NCBI GenBank assembly: GCA_026416065.1
Contig: JAOAFW010000356.1
Coordinates: 1-8,451 of the forward strand
Source of the DNA: Fimbriimonadales bacterium
GTDB lineage: Bacteria; Armatimonadota; Fimbriimonadia; Fimbriimonadales; GBS-DC
Direction of reading: 5' to 3'
DNA: 8,451 bases
The notes beneath the pieces are model-generated. The model saw only the letters and a program-made list of their open reading frames with translations, ran no database searches and was not told where the DNA came from. This document shows positions 1 to 6,536 of the stretch, one piece after another. Position 1 is the first letter of the stretch, and every line of letters starts with the position of its first letter. The translations under genes and the position numbers were made by a program.

Positions 1-19
1 AGATGTGTATAAGAGACAG
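1..19 (+). other. Sequencing adapter remnant (Tn5 mosaic end, Nextera type)
   Basis: The first 19 bases, AGATGTGTATAAGAGACAG, are exactly the Tn5 transposase mosaic end carried by Nextera-type library adapters. This is contaminating library sequence at the contig edge and not genomic DNA or a natural transposon end. Translated, it gives the tell-tale artefact peptides MCIRDR (frame starting at base 3) and MYKRQ (frame starting at base 5), which look like protein N-termini but are not. Genomic sequence begins at about base 20. No transposase or partner inverted repeat is visible in the window. Confidence 0.97.
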
Positions 20-917
20 GTTTGCCAACGGCGTGTTCACGCTGCAAGTCAGTATGCTGGCGGGGTTCGAGGCGTTTCGGGAGAGCGCGATTTTGAACAC
101 CCTGCGCGGCGTGTTGCTGGCAGCGTTGATGGCGGGCGGGGCGTACTGGAGCGGGCTGAACGGCGCAGCGTGGGGCTTTACGCTCTCCAGCTATCTCAGC
201 GCGCTGGTAGGGGTTGTATTCCTGGCGAACTTGTTCCACGAGCGCAAACTTGCAATACGTCGTGCCGCGTGGCGGAGTGGCGCGGGCGTGCTACGCGATG
301 TGTCGCTGCCCTCGTTCCTCTCTACGGTGCTCAGCTCGCTCACGATGTGGGCGGGCAGCATCCTGCTGGCGCGTGCGCCGAACGGCTTGGCGCAAGTCGC
401 GCTGTTCAACGCCGCCAACCACTGGAAAACGGTACTCCTCTTCCTGCCTACCCAGATTAGCCAGTCCACCGCGCCGATACTGGCGAACCTCTGGAGTGCA
501 GGCGAACTGGGGCGGCTGCGCGTGCTGGTGCGCACGAACCTGCTGCTGAATTTGGCGACGGCGGGCGCGCCGTGCTTAGTAATCATCCTCGCCGCCGCGC
601 CGATTCTGCACCTCTATCAGTTAGGATCGGCGACCGACGCGCTGACTCTACGCCTGCTCGCGCTCTCAGGCGTCATGACCGCCCTGTGCAGCGTACTGGG
701 GTACACTATGATTGCGATGGGACGGTTGTGGCAAGGGCTTGCGGTCAACGCTGTGTGGGCGTTCCTTTTCTTGCTAATCGCGGTGGGACTGCAAAAGCAC
801 GGCGCAACAGGGTTGAGCGTCGCCTACGCCATTTCCTACACAATCCTGCTTCTCATCTCAATGGTTTATGTGCTGCTTGCCATAAGACAAGCTTACGCGC
901 TGAGGGAGAGTGCCTAA
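20..917 (+). CDS. Polysaccharide/oligosaccharide flippase, MOP superfamily (Wzx-like), 5'-truncated
   Basis: This is the C-terminal part (about 298 residues, first full codon at base 21) of a multi-spanning inner-membrane protein. Proteins of this family flip lipid-linked oligosaccharide repeat units to the outer face of the membrane. Full members usually have about 420-480 residues and 12-14 helices, so roughly 120-170 N-terminal residues are missing. The fragment opens with a family-like stretch (LAGFEAFRESAILN). Hydrophobic helices follow at about bases 105-150 and 160-235, then a loop, then a second-half block (about 295-480) containing FNAANHWKTVLLFLP, then further helices near 540-620, 650-715, 725-785 and 810-890. 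The apparent ATG at base 3 is inside the adapter and must not be used as the start. The gene stops with TAA one base before the next ATG. Assignment to the flippase class is firm by topology and context; the substrate cannot be read. Confidence 0.85.
902..908 (+). promoter_or_regulatory. Ribosome binding site deciding the start of the methyltransferase
   Basis: A purine-rich GAGGGAG lies inside the end of the flippase gene. It is 10 bases upstream of the ATG at 919 but touches the alternative in-frame GTG at 910. Spacing therefore favours the ATG start. Confidence 0.65.
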
Positions 918-918
918 A

Positions 919-1830
919 ATGATTTTGCAGCTGGCGAGAAAAGTCATCCATACTCATCGGGAACGCCGCCTGGAGGCTATGCGCGGGCAAACGCAGTGGC
1001 AACGAACGCCTGCAGGATTTTGGATGCTTATCGACCCCAACGAGTGGCTGGGGCGTACCATCATAATGGGCTATTTTGAGAGCGACCTTATCTACTTCAT
1101 CAGGCAAATCTTACGGGCGAGCGACGCGGTGGTCGATGTCGGCGCGAATCAAGGGTACATCGCAATGTGGATGGCGCGCGCGATGAACGACACAGGACAG
1201 GTGGTTGCCATCGAGCCAACTCGCTTGGCTTACGAGCGGTTGACGCAGAACATGCGCCGCAATCAGATCAGCTCGATTCGTTGTATCCAGTGCGCTGCGG
1301 GCGACCGAGAGGGCGAGCTGGATTTGTGGGTTGCGCCGCAGGAGTTGGGGCACTCCTCCGTGTTTAACGCAATCCACGAGAATAGTTTTCAGGAAACCGT
1401 GCGCGTTGCGCCTGTGGATACAATCGTACAAGAGACTTTAGGCGACGACGCCCTCGCGCGCATCGCGTTCGTCAAAATCGATGTGGAGGGCTACGAACCG
1501 CCCGTGCTGGACGGGATGCCCCAAGTCCTGCGCCAGTCGCAGCCCGTTATCTGGATTGAGGTCAACCCTCCTGTGCTGGCGAAAGGCGGCTACCACGCCA
1601 GCGACATCGAGCGACGCCTCAACGCCTTCGGCTACCGATTTTTTAAGCCCCACTTCCACCGCAACGCGATTGGCGTGCCCTCACTCACGCTGGAACCTTG
1701 CAGCGACCTCGACGCGAAACTAAATGGCAAGATGGCGGATATGGTCGCCGTTGTGCCCAACTCGCAAGGCTGGCAACGCATCCAACGGAGCAAAATCCGC
1801 ATTGTAGAAGGAGAACTGACCCATGCATAG
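919..1830 (+). CDS. FkbM-family SAM-dependent methyltransferase
   Basis: A 303-residue class I methyltransferase of the FkbM type (Methyltransf_21), cytoplasmic, using S-adenosylmethionine. The SAM-binding motif I is VVDVGANQG (residues 71-79), followed by the acidic strand-2 end VAIEPT (95-100; E99 probably contacts the SAM ribose). The family signature VKIDVEGYE sits at 185-193 and WIEVN at 212-216. Length is normal for the family. Relatives often O-methylate hydroxyls of sugars or polyketides. Between a flippase and a sugar-nucleotide enzyme, this one probably methylates a sugar of the repeat unit or caps the chain, but the acceptor is inferred only from context. I chose the ATG at 919 over the GTG at 910 because of ribosome binding site spacing; the GTG would add three residues. 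The gene starts one base after the flippase stop and overlaps the next gene by 8 bases. Confidence 0.93.
   Translation: MILQLARKVIHTHRERRLEAMRGQTQWQRTPAGFWMLIDPNEWLGRTIIMGYFESDLIYFIRQILRASDAVVDVGANQGYIAMWMARAMNDTGQVVAIEPTRLAYERLTQNMRRNQISSIRCIQCAAGDREGELDLWVAPQELGHSSVFNAIHENSFQETVRVAPVDTIVQETLGDDALARIAFVKIDVEGYEPPVLDGMPQVLRQSQPVIWIEVNPPVLAKGGYHASDIERRLNAFGYRFFKPHFHRNAIGVPSLTLEPCSDLDAKLNGKMADMVAVVPNSQGWQRIQRSKIRIVEGELTHA
1808..1813 (+). promoter_or_regulatory. Ribosome binding site of the epimerase gene
   Basis: A strong AAGGAG lies within the last codons of the methyltransferase, 9 bases before the ATG at 1823. It supports a start that overlaps the upstream gene by 8 bases. Confidence 0.8.
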
Positions 1831-2749
1831 CGTACTGATTACAGGCGGCGCAGGTTTTATCGGACGGTGGCTCGCAAAACGGTGCATCGAGGCAGGGCAT
1901 ACCGTGTGCATCGTGGATAATCTGTCGGTGGGCGCGCTGGAGAACCTGATGGAGTTGGAAGGCAGATTCGAGTTCGTGCAAACCGACCTGCGCGAGACAG
2001 AGCGCATCGCGCAGTGCCTGCAGCGACACGATGTGCAAACCGTCTACCATCTGGCTGCGTTGCACTATATCCCCTACTGCGAGGCGAATCCGCGCGAGAC
2101 CCTCGAGGTCAATGTGTTGGGCACGCTCTCGGTGCTGGAAGCGATGCGTGCGGCGGGCGTGAACCGACTGGTCTTCGCCTCTACAGGCGCACTCTACCCA
2201 CCCCTCGATACGCCTCTCACCGAAGAAACGCCGCTGGAAGCGCAAGACATCTACGGCTTAACCAAACTGCACGGCGAGACCACCATCGCCTACTATCAGC
2301 AACGCTACGGCGTTCAGGCAACAATCGTTCGCCTGTTCAACACCTATGGACCCTATGAGACGAACCCGCACCTGCTGCCGCACATTATCAACACGCTCAA
2401 GCAGGGCGCGCGCGAGCTAACTCTGGGCAATCTGCACCCGAAGCGCGACTATATCTATGTGGAAGATGTCGCAGAGGGCTTCTACCGCTTGGGCAGTGGG
2501 GATGCGCAGGGCGTGTTCAATCTGGGCACAGGCGCCGAGTACTCCGTGCAGGAAGTAGTGGACACCCTGAGCGAGCTGTTGGGCGAGCCGTTGCGCGTGG
2601 TACAAGACCCTGCACGGATGCGCCCTGTGGATAAGCCGCACCAGCGCGCCGACGTCGCCAAACTAAGACAGACGCTGGATTGGAAACCGACCGTGAGCCT
2701 CCGCGAGGGCTTGACCCGCTGGCTGCGCCACGAAGGGCTTTTAGGCTGA
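1823..2749 (+). CDS. NAD(P)-dependent sugar-nucleotide epimerase/dehydratase (extended SDR family)
   Basis: A 308-residue extended short-chain dehydrogenase/reductase of the kind that epimerises, dehydrates or reduces nucleotide-activated sugars in the cytoplasm. The N-terminal Rossmann motif is GGAGFIG (residues 8-14), with an acidic residue ending strand 2 (VDN, D32) that favours NAD(H). HLAA follows at 76-79. The catalytic set is S120/T121 in STGALY plus Y144 and K148 in YGLTK, the YxxxK pair. RLFNTYGP and KRDYIYVEDVAEG match typical substrate-side segments of UDP-glucose 4-epimerase-like and dTDP/UDP-sugar enzymes, and WKPTVSLREGL is the usual C-terminal pattern. Length is normal. The exact reaction cannot be read: 4-epimerase, 4,6-dehydratase-like and decarboxylase-like relatives share these motifs. 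It presumably supplies a donor for the neighbouring glycosyltransferases. The gene overlaps the methyltransferase by 8 bases, and its stop is 12 bases before the next start. Confidence 0.92.
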   Translation: MHSVLITGGAGFIGRWLAKRCIEAGHTVCIVDNLSVGALENLMELEGRFEFVQTDLRETERIAQCLQRHDVQTVYHLAALHYIPYCEANPRETLEVNVLGTLSVLEAMRAAGVNRLVFASTGALYPPLDTPLTEETPLEAQDIYGLTKLHGETTIAYYQQRYGVQATIVRLFNTYGPYETNPHLLPHIINTLKQGARELTLGNLHPKRDYIYVEDVAEGFYRLGSGDAQGVFNLGTGAEYSVQEVVDTLSELLGEPLRVVQDPARMRPVDKPHQRADVAKLRQTLDWKPTVSLREGLTRWLRHEGLLG

Positions 2750-2755
2750 GGAGGG
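2748..2755 (+). promoter_or_regulatory. Ribosome binding site of the first glycosyltransferase
   Basis: GAGGAGGG spans the epimerase stop codon and most of the 12-base gap, 6 bases before the ATG at 2762. It is a near-consensus anti-16S match. This is the longest gap in the window and it has no room for a promoter or terminator. Confidence 0.8.
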
Positions 2756-2761
2756 CAACGG

Positions 2762-3997
2762 ATGCGAATTGCCGTGGTAGGAGGGATACCGCCCAATCCT
2801 GAAGGCGAAGCGCACTATGCAGGATGCGTCTACCGCGTGCTCGCCGAGCAGGTGCGCGACCCGATACTTGCCTGCGCCCACCTCCAGCCTGATGCGCTGC
2901 CCACCGAGTCGCCCCTGCCCCACTATACTATTCAGCGCGTCACCTACGGCTACCATCGTTTCAAACGCCACCTTGCGCCGTTGTATTTGAGGCGCACCTT
3001 GCGAGCGTTCCGCCCCGATGTGGTGCACTTTCAGGCGCCGCATAAAGGGCTGTACGGCGGGCTGTATGGCGAGCCGCTGCTCTACCTCTTTCGCTGGCTG
3101 CGCCGTCGGCGTATCCCAACTTTGGTGACGCTCCACTCGCTGTGGCTGCGGGAAGACTTTCTGGAGATGGCGCAGGAGCGTGGACAATCGGTGCGGGCGC
3201 GGCGTCTGCTGGAGACGCTCTACGCCCGATACTTCCGCCAGCTACTCAGGCTGGCGACGCAGACGAACGCGCTGGTCGCCGGCGACGCGAACCCGCTGAT
3301 TGCTGAGTTCCAGCGCGAGTGGGGGCTGGAGCGCTTCACCATCCACGCGGAGGCGCACCCGTGCGAGGCGTTCGAGTTTCAAGCCTCCGACATCGCCGCC
3401 GCCAAAGCCGCCGTGGGGCTGGAGGGCAAACGGCTCGTGTTCGCGTTCGGCTTCGTGCGTCCCGATAAGGGTTTCCATTACCTGATGGAAGCCGTTGCGC
3501 CGCTGGCTGAGCGTGACCCGAACTTGATGTTGCTAATTGCAGGCAACCCACGTGGCGCACAGGGCGAGCAGTACGCCCAGCAGCTGCAGCACCTGCACGC
3601 GCAACTGGGCAAATCTTCGCAGATACGACTGGAATTCGGCTACCTGCCTGACGAACGCATGCACGCCTACTTGCGCGCGTGCGATGTGCTGGTCGTGCCC
3701 TATACGCGCGTGATGGGCGCAAGCGGACCGATGCACCACGCGCTCAGCTACGGTAAACCTGTGGTCGCTACCGCCGTAGGGCAGAACAGGGGGCTGGCGG
3801 AAGTATGCGCGCTGGTACCGCCGCGCGACCCCGACGCGCTGCGCCACGCGCTCCAACCGATTCTGTACGAGGCGGACTGCTGGGAGCATCACCATCGTCG
3901 AGCGTCCCAGTACGCTGCAAGCCATACATGGCGTCATCTGGCGCAGCGCTACTACACCGACTACGAACGCCTGATGCAGGAGGGCACACTCCGATGA
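2762..3997 (+). CDS. GT4-type glycosyltransferase (GT-B fold), first of four
   Basis: A 411-residue cytoplasmic or membrane-associated retaining-type glycosyltransferase that probably adds one sugar to the lipid-linked repeat unit. The N-terminal acceptor-side domain starts MRIAVVGGIPP and contains FRPDVVHFQAPHKG, the usual 'lies hidden in history' strand of GT4 proteins, then TLVTLHSLW. The C-terminal donor domain opens with FGFVRPDKGFHYL (R233, K236 being the expected phosphate-contacting Arg/Lys pair), then LLIAGNPRG, LEFGYLPDERMHAYLRACDVLVVPY and the nucleotide-binding segment GASGPMHHALSYGKPVVAT. Where canonical GT4 enzymes have the two glutamates of E-x7-E, this protein has Met and His (H326). 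Length is typical. Donor and acceptor are not readable. Its last four bases form an ATGA overlap with the next gene. Confidence 0.9.
   Translation: MRIAVVGGIPPNPEGEAHYAGCVYRVLAEQVRDPILACAHLQPDALPTESPLPHYTIQRVTYGYHRFKRHLAPLYLRRTLRAFRPDVVHFQAPHKGLYGGLYGEPLLYLFRWLRRRRIPTLVTLHSLWLREDFLEMAQERGQSVRARRLLETLYARYFRQLLRLATQTNALVAGDANPLIAEFQREWGLERFTIHAEAHPCEAFEFQASDIAAAKAAVGLEGKRLVFAFGFVRPDKGFHYLMEAVAPLAERDPNLMLLIAGNPRGAQGEQYAQQLQHLHAQLGKSSQIRLEFGYLPDERMHAYLRACDVLVVPYTRVMGASGPMHHALSYGKPVVATAVGQNRGLAEVCALVPPRDPDALRHALQPILYEADCWEHHHRRASQYAASHTWRHLAQRYYTDYERLMQEGTLR
3978..3983 (+). promoter_or_regulatory. Ribosome binding site fixing the start of the second glycosyltransferase
   Basis: A consensus AGGAGG lies inside the end of the preceding gene, 10 bases before the ATG at 3994. 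It argues against an in-frame upstream start at 3805, which would add 63 residues overlapping the upstream coding region. Confidence 0.85.
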
Positions 3998-5268
3998 GAG
4001 TCCTGATGCTCAGCCTCAGCCTGCCCCCCTACGCCGAGTCGCAGACTATCCGCTCCGCTTACTGGATTGAGGCGCTGGCGCGGCGGGGCGTGGAGTTTGA
4101 CCTCATCACAGCGGAAGTGCCCCCCTCCGCCGCCGACGAGACGCTCTGCGAGCTGATTCCCGACTCCGTGCGGGTCTGGCGCACGCCTACGCCCGCCTAC
4201 GACCGCACGATGGACGCGCTGAAACGCGCGGGCAACCGCTGGGGCGCGTATCTGTACGGGAACCTCGCTTATCGGCTCTATGCGCCCGATGTACGGCGCG
4301 GCTGGGAGCGCGACGCGCTGCGCCTCGCACGGGAAGTGCTACAGAAACATCCGCCCGACCTGCTCCTATCGGCTTCGGGCAGCTGCACGGCGCACTTAGC
4401 CGCCGCCGCGCTCAAACGCGAGACGGGGCTGCCATGGGCGGCGGACTTAGGCGATCCGTGGTCGTGGGTCGACTGGCAACATAAAGACACCTGGCTCAAG
4501 GCGATTCAAAACAGCTGGTTAGAGCGGCGTACACTGCCCCTAGCCGACCTGCTCATCTGGACGACGGAGCAGATACAGCGTGCCTATCAGCAGTGGTGGG
4601 GCACGCGCGTCCCGCCCAGTCTCGTTGTTCCATACGGCTATCGGCAAGCGGACTTCGCGCCGTATGCGTGGACGCCCGCCGCGCTTCCCCTGCGTCTGAG
4701 CTATGTGGGCGCAGCAAGCCGACGCGCTCGCAACCTCATCCCGTTGATAGAAGCGTTGGCGACCGCGCGCTCGAATTTCCCATTTCAACTCCAAATCGTG
4801 GGCGACGCGAGCGCACACTTCCAAACCGCCGCCCAACAGCTTGGCTTACACGCAATCGAGTTCACAGGGCGCGTATCCTATCGCGAATCTATTCGACATA
4901 TCTGTCAAGCAGGTATACTCATACTGATTGGGAACAAGAGTCCGTACCAGATACCGGGCAAAACTTTCCTCTATCTGGCGTCTGGGCGTCCGATTTTGTA
5001 TGTGCATCAGATGGCAGAGCGCGATGACCCTACCTGGCAGTTATTGCAACCATTTCCGGGTGTGTGCTGTATCCCGAACGAGACAAGCGCGCTCCGCGAG
5101 TTTCTCACGCACCTAACGGAGGATGCGTTCCGTGCGTGGGAGCAGCAGGCGCGCGAACATCCCAACCAACCTGAGCTAACGCACTTTGAGCAAGCGCCGC
5201 TAACACAACCGCTTTGGGAGGCGTTCTACCGACTTACACGAAAGGAACTATGCTCTTCATCGGTGTAG
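3994..5268 (+). CDS. GT4-like glycosyltransferase, second of four
   Basis: A 424-residue GT-B glycosyltransferase, probably acting on the same repeat unit at the cytoplasmic membrane face. The start at 3994 has a consensus ribosome binding site, makes an ATGA overlap with the gene before, and gives a typical N-terminus, MRVLMLSLSLPPY. The open frame runs 63 codons further upstream, but that part is low-complexity Arg/Ala/Pro sequence, a shadow of the upstream gene. Within the N-terminal domain, PPDLLLSASGSCTAHLAA and ADLGDPWSW (around residue 150-158) match a GT4 subgroup with a conserved DPW. The C-terminal domain has LSYVGA (235-240), LQIVGDA, IEFTGRVSYRESI and IPGKTFLYLASGRPIL. In relatives the last motif normally reads FEYLASGRP; here the glutamate is leucine (L326). 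The 3' end overlaps the polymerase gene by 19 bases. Specificity cannot be read. Confidence 0.87.
   Translation: MRVLMLSLSLPPYAESQTIRSAYWIEALARRGVEFDLITAEVPPSAADETLCELIPDSVRVWRTPTPAYDRTMDALKRAGNRWGAYLYGNLAYRLYAPDVRRGWERDALRLAREVLQKHPPDLLLSASGSCTAHLAAAALKRETGLPWAADLGDPWSWVDWQHKDTWLKAIQNSWLERRTLPLADLLIWTTEQIQRAYQQWWGTRVPPSLVVPYGYRQADFAPYAWTPAALPLRLSYVGAASRRARNLIPLIEALATARSNFPFQLQIVGDASAHFQTAAQQLGLHAIEFTGRVSYRESIRHICQAGILILIGNKSPYQIPGKTFLYLASGRPILYVHQMAERDDPTWQLLQPFPGVCCIPNETSALREFLTHLTEDAFRAWEQQAREHPNQPELTHFEQAPLTQPLWEAFYRLTRKELCSSSV
5241..5246 (+). promoter_or_regulatory. Weak, closely spaced ribosome binding site of the polymerase gene
   Basis: AAAGGA lies only 3 bases before the ATG at 5250, an unusually short spacing. 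The alternative in-frame TTG at 5214 has no purine-rich stretch before it, so ATG 5250 stays the best start. The weak site and the 19-base overlap with the gene before suggest that translation depends on ribosomes finishing that gene. Confidence 0.5.
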
Positions 5269-6536
5269 CGATTTTGGTGATCGGGCATCAGCTCTGGCTG
5301 CGGGCGCGAGGTTGGCAGTTCAACGCGCTCAGCCCTTACTTTATGTGCGACTTGCTGATATTCGCGCTGATTGGACTGGGCACAGTTGTCTCACCGCTAC
5401 CCCACCGCACTCTCACCGAAGAACTGCTCTTCAGTCTGTTTGTCTGGAGCGGGCTGGTGGCATACTACTTGGGTCTACACCTGCGTTTACGCCCGCCTGC
5501 GCTGCGCTTACCAGGCTCGGGGCTATTCCTCCAGTGGCTCCGACGACGTACGGGACTGCTGGCGTTGTTATTGGCAGGCGGCTTCGCGTTGACGATCGCC
5601 CTCACGCTCTATCAGCGCGTGCGCGGACTGGGGCTGAGCTTAGCGGAGATGCTTACACTTAGCGCACTGCAGGTACACGCGCAAGTCGCCACCGAGGGCT
5701 TAGGTGCGCTACCTGTGATTGTCACCTACCTGCTCACGGTACTGTTACTGATGCATCTCTACTTTCTCCTGCAGCGTCGACACTATCTGTTGGCGTTTGG
5801 CATCTATATCCTGATGACCGTCTCGATTTTGCTGATTGCTTCCACGCGCATCCCGGTGATTATGAACCTCGCGATCCCGATTGCTTACTACCACTACGCC
5901 GTGCGCCGAATCAACAAACTTCTGCTGATAGGGATTTTCATCGCTGCGCCCGTGGCGATTACTTTGCTGCAAGGCTTGCGCAGCGGCGCACTGTTTGCGT
6001 GGACGGTCTCCGATCGCCTAATCGCCGAAATTGTGGTTATGAAAAGCTTTCATCGCCTGTGGCAAGAGTATACCGATGGAAATATTGCTTTGGAATATGG
6101 CGCTAACTACTTCTACTACTCGCCGCTGACTTTTGTGCCCAAAGCGATTTGGGCAGATAAGCCCCAGACCTCGTTCGAGACGCGCTGGACGCTGAATCTA
6201 TTCAACAGCCTGTTGGACGAGGACGCTCAAATCTCGGTGCATACCTTCACGCCGTGGGGCGAGGGCTTGGCGCAGTTTGGCTGGCTGGGAGGTGTGGTGA
6301 ATCTTTTCCTGTACGGTTTGACTCTGAACGCAGCGATACGGTTTTTCAACCGCCGTCCGCATGCGTGTTTAGTCTATTTCTTTTACACGATTTTGGCGGC
6401 GACTTTCATCCGCACCAGCGTACAGGCGCTGCTCTTCACCACAATTTTGTATGTGGCGGGCGTGTGGCTCTATGAACGCTGGTTCTTACCTAAGACGGCA
6501 CAGGAGGGACGGTTATCGGTATGCATATCGTCGTGA
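5250..6536 (+). CDS. Wzy-like oligosaccharide repeat-unit polymerase (multi-spanning membrane protein)
   Basis: A 428-residue integral membrane protein with about 10-11 hydrophobic helices, the first at the extreme N-terminus (LFIGVAILVIG), others including CDLLIFALIGLG, LLALLLAGGFAL, VIVTYLLTVLLL, FGIYILMTVSILLI, LLLIGIFIAAPVAI and VYFFYTILAATFI. O-antigen/exopolysaccharide polymerases of the Wzy class join flipped repeat units on the periplasmic or outer face of the membrane. Pointers to that class here are the Arg after a helix (ASTRIPVI), a soluble loop from about residue 250 to 335 with VPKAIWADKP (296-305), like the IWPDKP-type motif of this group, and HTFTPWGEGLAQFGWLGG (331-348), like the conserved 'GE..A.FGW.G' segment. 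Its position between glycosyltransferases in a flippase-containing locus fits. Sequence is poorly conserved in this class, so an O-antigen-ligase relative is the main alternative. The start is ATG 5250; a TTG at 5214 would add 12 residues. The 3' end overlaps the next gene by 16 bases. Confidence 0.78.
   Translation: MLFIGVAILVIGHQLWLRARGWQFNALSPYFMCDLLIFALIGLGTVVSPLPHRTLTEELLFSLFVWSGLVAYYLGLHLRLRPPALRLPGSGLFLQWLRRRTGLLALLLAGGFALTIALTLYQRVRGLGLSLAEMLTLSALQVHAQVATEGLGALPVIVTYLLTVLLLMHLYFLLQRRHYLLAFGIYILMTVSILLIASTRIPVIMNLAIPIAYYHYAVRRINKLLLIGIFIAAPVAITLLQGLRSGALFAWTVSDRLIAEIVVMKSFHRLWQEYTDGNIALEYGANYFYYSPLTFVPKAIWADKPQTSFETRWTLNLFNSLLDEDAQISVHTFTPWGEGLAQFGWLGGVVNLFLYGLTLNAAIRFFNRRPHACLVYFFYTILAATFIRTSVQALLFTTILYVAGVWLYERWFLPKTAQEGRLSVCISS
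6502..6508 (+). promoter_or_regulatory. Ribosome binding site of the third glycosyltransferase
   Basis: AGGAGGG lies inside the polymerase gene, 12 bases before the ATG at 6521. The spacing is a little long but the match is near consensus. The next in-frame ATG, at 6536, is 27 bases away and has no site of its own, so 6521 is preferred. Confidence 0.65.

Noticed and set aside
1..19. A natural Tn5/IS50 end or mobile element
   Set aside because: There is no transposase, second end or target duplication; the exact hyperactive mosaic end at base 1 is a library artefact.
3..20. ATG at base 3 as the true start of the flippase gene (N-terminus MCIRDR)
   Set aside because: It lies wholly inside the Tn5 adapter; the gene is truncated and its real start is off the contig.
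5..460. Reading frame beginning MYKRQ overlapping the flippase
   Set aside because: It also begins in the adapter and runs over the membrane protein in another frame with no recognisable domain.
910..912. GTG as start of the methyltransferase
   Set aside because: The ribosome binding site would touch the start codon; the ATG at 919 has 10-base spacing. The GTG start stays possible and would change only three residues.
1685..2245. 186-codon minus-strand frame across the methyltransferase/epimerase junction
   Set aside because: It is antisense to two clearly conserved genes, is rich in Cys/His/Arg/Ser with no motif, and is the usual by-product of GC-biased third positions.
2741..3187. 148-codon minus-strand frame
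   Set aside because: It is antisense to the first glycosyltransferase with no family resemblance; a shadow frame.
5214..5216. TTG as start of the polymerase
   Set aside because: There is no purine-rich site upstream, and the extra residues are polar and come before the first helix; ATG 5250 is better.
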